Part shown: positions 60,950 to 64,000 of the stretch, one piece after another
Numbering within the stretch: position 1 is the first letter of the stretch
Layout: the number at the start of each line of letters is the position of its first letter
Source: Castor canadensis
Taxonomy: Eukaryota > Chordata > Mammalia > Rodentia > Castoridae
Direction of reading: 5' to 3'
NCBI RefSeq assembly: GCF_047511655.1
Contig: NC_133400.1
Coordinates: forward strand, 6,654,001-6,718,000
DNA: 64,000 nucleotides
The notes under the pieces: generated by a model
What the model saw: the letters and a program-made list of their open reading frames with translations, nothing else
Database searches by the model: none
What the model was told of the DNA's origin: nothing
Position numbers and translations under genes: made by a program

Positions 60950-61239
60950 TGACCTGGGCTGGCCACAGAAAAGCATTGCCAACTGAGGGGCTTAAAATAG
61001 CAGAAATTTACTCTCAGATCTGGAGGCCAGAAGTTCAAGACCAAGGTGACATCAGGGCCACAGTCCTCTGGAGGTGATAGGGAGGGTCCTCCCTGCTTCT
61101 TGCTTCTGCTGGTTCCTGCAGCACTTGGTTCTTTTTGGCTCACAGATGCATCACTCTGATCTCTGCCTCCACATTCACACGACCATCTTCCCTCTATATC
61201 TCTGTGTTTTTGTGTCCAAATTTCCCTCTTCCTATTGAC
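60950..61239 (-). repeat. MaLR (MLT1-like) LTR, first part (minus)
   Basis: 'ggggcttaaaatagcagaaa' 'tttactctcagatctggagg' ... 'cactctgatctctgcctcca' ... 'gtgtccaaatttccctcttc'. Continues at 61795 after an insertion. Confidence 0.82.
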
Positions 61240-61794
61240 AACACAGTTTTAGGCCCACAAGCCCAGTTCCAGGGGTTCTACATGTCGGGTCTGGCCACTT
61301 GTCCCAATTCACCAAATAAAGAGATAAGTAGTGGTGAAGGGCAGAGACAGGAGATTTATCACGCAGCACGGGCACGTCGTGGGAAAAGCCAAACTACATA
61401 TGCATAATTATTTATTAGTCCTGGCCAAAGTATGCCCTGCTTGGTCATTGTCAAGGGGTTCCAAAGAAGTTGTTGTTGCTGTCATCATGGAGGGGAGCAA
61501 TCTGGTCAGGATAAGCAAGCTATTGCTGCCCAGCGGGTGTTCTGTCCTGCAGAAGCTCTGCTGTTCCTTTCCTTGGAGGCAGTTTCTATCTCCGCAGTAA
61601 AGATGTTATGGATTAGCCCTGTCCTTCCTGGATTCCAAGGTGACCGCAAAGTGACTGCCCACAAGAATGACTCAGAGCAAAGGGCATAGTTACAAAATGG
61701 AGGCAGGGATGCTGTGCTTTTCTCCTGCTTTTAATTCATGGGCCTACGTGAGGAGTCAGTGCTTTTTAGTATAAGTACCTTATACTAGAAGGAC
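61240..61794 (-). mobile_element. ~555-bp insertion, possible solo LTR (minus)
   Basis: Splits the MaLR LTR. Read on the minus strand it contains GATAAATCTCCTGTCTCTGCC and then ends GGCCAGACCCGACA (its CA at 61283-61284), the look of an LTR polyadenylation region and terminus. I could not define a target duplication, and the first 40 bp may belong to something else. Confidence 0.45.
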
Positions 61795-61965
61795 ACTAGT
61801 CATTGAATTGGGGTCCATCCATTCTACTCCAGTATGACCTAGTCTTCATTTGGTGACACCCATTAAGATCCTGTTTCCAAATGAGACTGAGTTCAAAGGT
61901 ACCAGGCAGTAGGACTTCAACAGATCTTTTTGAGGACACACTTCAACTGACAGTAGTCATTGAAC
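61795..61965 (-). repeat. MaLR (MLT1-like) LTR, second part (minus)
   Basis: 'ggacactagtcattgaattg' ... 'aagatcctgtttccaaatga' ... 'ggtaccaggcagtaggactt' 'caacagatctttttgaggac' completes the copy begun at 60950. Confidence 0.8.
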
Positions 61966-62467
61966 AAAACAGCTTAAAAATGGTCACGGAAGAGGCTATA
62001 GCTTTATTTTACAGCTTTATTTATTTACTTATAGCTTTATTTTATTTACTTTCTCCTGCTCGCCTCTTTTTTAAAGCTTGCTGTTGGTGTTACCTCTGCA
62101 CAAAGCTAAGATGGAGGTACATTAAATTCCTCTGAGGACAGAGAAGCTGTAGCAATTAGCTTCTGTGCAACCTAAGAAGGCTTTGGAGAAGGGGTTGATA
62201 TTTGAGGTGTTCTGGGAAGAGTGTAAGTCACTAAACAAGCATAGAAGAGATGTGGAGGAAACAGCACGTACACATGGCAAGCCGCTCAGTGGAAGGTAGC
62301 TGGGGTGACTAGTTTATCCAGGTTTTGAAGTACTGATGAGAAGGAAGGCCTTGACATTCTGGACTTCTCCCAGACCCTTTCCACTAGCTTTTTCCACCAC
62401 CAACTTCCACTTGCATTCCATTTTGCATGACTAAGGTCTTCAAGGTACGGTTTACCAGCCACCCTCT
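61966..62467. other. Intergenic: AT-rich patch, no gene
   Basis: TTTATTT-rich around 62010-62060; nothing else recognised. Confidence 0.45.
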
Positions 62468-62951
62468 AAAAATAACCAGCTATGGACTTGGATCACATGA
62501 CAAGGGGAGAGCACATACAGGAGATATAGGAATAGGTAGAAAACCCAAAACATGAAAGTGTTTGATGTCCCCACTCCAGAGGAACTAATACAGAAACCTT
62601 AAAGCGACAGAGGTTATCATGAGAAGGGGATCAGGAACCAGTGTAAACATCAGTTAGAGATGAATCAACTTGGGTTGTAACACATTTGTACATGGAAGCA
62701 ATGCTAGGAATCTCTCTGTATAGCTATCCTCAACTCAACTAGCAAAAACGCTTTGTCTTCCTTATTGGCTTGTGTCTTTTTTCCAACAAAGTTAGTAATA
62801 AAGGCAGAACAGGACCTGCCTGGAACTGAGGGTGGGAGGAGAGGGTGGGGGAGGGGGGACAGGGTGGAGAAATGACCTAAACAATGTATGCACATGTGAA
62901 TAAATGAATAAAAATAAATAAATTAATTAAATAAATAAAAATAACCAGCTA
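62468..62951 (+). mobile_element. Truncated L1 3' end with perfect 15-bp target duplication
   Basis: Direct copies of AAAAATAACCAGCTA at 62468-62482 and 62937-62951 flank 454 bp of L1 3' UTR. It passes a G-rich stretch (about 62829-62866) and 'aatgacctaaacaatgtatg' and ends in an A/TAAA-rich tail. No coding part is included. The intact duplication indicates a fairly recent insertion. Confidence 0.92.
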
Positions 62952-63017
62952 AGCATATGTGAGCAAATCTGTAGGGCTCACCTACATACAGTTTTTTAAA
63001 AGTCCAGAGAGCCCCGC

Positions 63018-63227
63018 TTGCTGGGTGCTGGTGGTAGCTCACACCTGGAATCCTAACTACTTAGGAGACTGAGATCAGGAGGATCACTGTTCAAGGCCAG
63101 TTGGGGTAAATAGCTCACAAGACCCCATCTCCAAAATAACCAGGGCAAAATGGACTAGAGGTGTGGCTCAAGTGGTAGAGTGCCTGCTTTGCAAGTGCGA
63201 AGTCCTGAGTTCAAACCCCATTCCCAC

Positions 63228-63231
<4 letters not shown>
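63018..63231 (+). repeat. Composite tRNA-like SINE (plus)
   Basis: 'gtggtagctcacacctggaa' ... 'gagatcaggaggatcactgt' ... 'gtggctcaagtggtagagtg' ... 'gagttcaaaccccattccc'; the (AG)n at 63230-63257 replaces the tail. Confidence 0.9.

Positions 63232-63257
<26 letters not shown>
63230..63257. repeat. (AG)n microsatellite
   Basis: About 14 AG units at the SINE 3' end. Confidence 0.92.
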
Positions 63258-63261
<4 letters not shown>

Positions 63262-64000
63262 TTCCAATGACTGAGGTTGTTATTGTTATTCCTCAGAGAT
63301 GAACCCCAAGTGTTGAATGGAAGCTGTGAGGAAAGCACACGAGATGCCGCTCAGCCGGCATGCTTCCCAGGACTTGGTCTGCAGTGTGGGTCTTCAGGTG
63401 GGATCAGCAGCATGTGCAATAGAAAGATAATTAATTTGGCTTAAATAGGGCATTGAGTCCATAGCCAGAATCATGGAGCTATTCATTGCCCAGGCTCCAG
63501 TTATCCCAGTTCCAGCAGTATCCCCGTCCATGCTTGGGCTCCCCTAGAAACATTCCACCCCCAAGACAAGAATTCCGGTCCAACAAGTTGATTTGGGAAG
63601 TAAACCCAGGAAATATCAGCAGAGGGACAGGAAGTGACAAGACAGGCAATTAGCAATAACAAGAATAATGACATAACAAGCAGACATTATTACATTACAA
63701 ATAACACTTATAAGATGTTATTTATGAGACTATAAATAATGATAGCAAGAAGACACTGATAATACCTGGTCAAGCCTATTTCCATCGAGGACAACTGCAG
63801 CACAGTGTGGTGGGGACCTCTAGGACACTGTGTGACATGCCTTAGCATGATCTTGAGGGGGTCGGGATATCAGCCCACCACTTGTGGTCCCTCGAGGTTG
63901 AATTTCTCCTGAAGAACTGACTTCTGACCTTCCATCTTCCGCACATATGCAGAGGGAGTTAAAAAGTCCCAGGTGCTTGCTTTTAGAAGCCTTCCATGGT
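63258..64000. other. Right edge: no gene seen
   Basis: No exon of PKD1L2 or other gene recognised on either strand. AT-rich 'ataac' strings occur at 63650-63760. Confidence 0.4.

Noticed and set aside
56120..64000. First exon of PKD1L2
   Set aside because: Expected nearby from human gene order, but no matching coding segment or promoter island was recognised; probably beyond the right edge.

Overview
This is vertebrate nuclear DNA, almost certainly from a rodent. It holds two split genes with GT-AG introns, a CpG island, and a dense mixture of interspersed repeats. The repeats include tRNA-derived ID elements, B1-like 7SL elements, L1, L2, MIR, MaLR-type LTRs and Tigger-type DNA transposon remnants. 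Abundant composite tRNA-like SINEs with a 'ctcaagtggtagag' A-box and 'gagttcaaacccca' B-box are of the kind I associate with castorimorph rodents, beaver being the best guess. The species call is an inference from repeat style and protein similarity.

Gene layout. Both genes are on the minus strand. At the far left, bases 87-253 are the first coding exon of GAN (gigaxonin), inside a CpG island that runs to about 650; the rest of GAN lies outside the window. Bases 17305-55876 hold the complete coding region of BCO1 (beta-carotene 15,15'-oxygenase): 11 coding exons, all with correct splice sites and phases, encoding 538 residues. The four iron-binding histidines (172, 237, 308, 514) and the second-shell glutamates (140, 405, 457) are all present, so the gene looks functional. 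BCO1 followed by GAN in the same direction is the order known on human chromosome 16q23. PKD1L2, the next human neighbour, was not found and probably lies beyond the right edge.

Region by region: 1-650 GAN exon 1 and CpG island; 650-17304 intergenic DNA (L2, L1, MaLR, SINEs, microsatellites) without a supported gene; 17305-55876 BCO1; 55877-56120 BCO1 leader and core promoter, with a TATA-like box, a DR1 element of the PPAR/RXR type, a 7-codon upstream ORF and a 22-bp perfect palindrome; 56120-64000 intergenic DNA with MaLR LTRs and a recent truncated L1.

The most notable non-genic item is a 6.7-kb LTR retroelement (37324-44048, plus strand, antisense to BCO1) in BCO1 intron 4. It has two ~388-bp LTRs about 5% apart and a 4-bp target duplication (CAAT), sits inside an older Tigger-like DNA transposon, and shows no recognisable gag, pol or env frame. 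It makes up most of intron 4, and its 3' LTR ends about 250 bp from exon 4. I found no microbial-style system, CRISPR array or operon.
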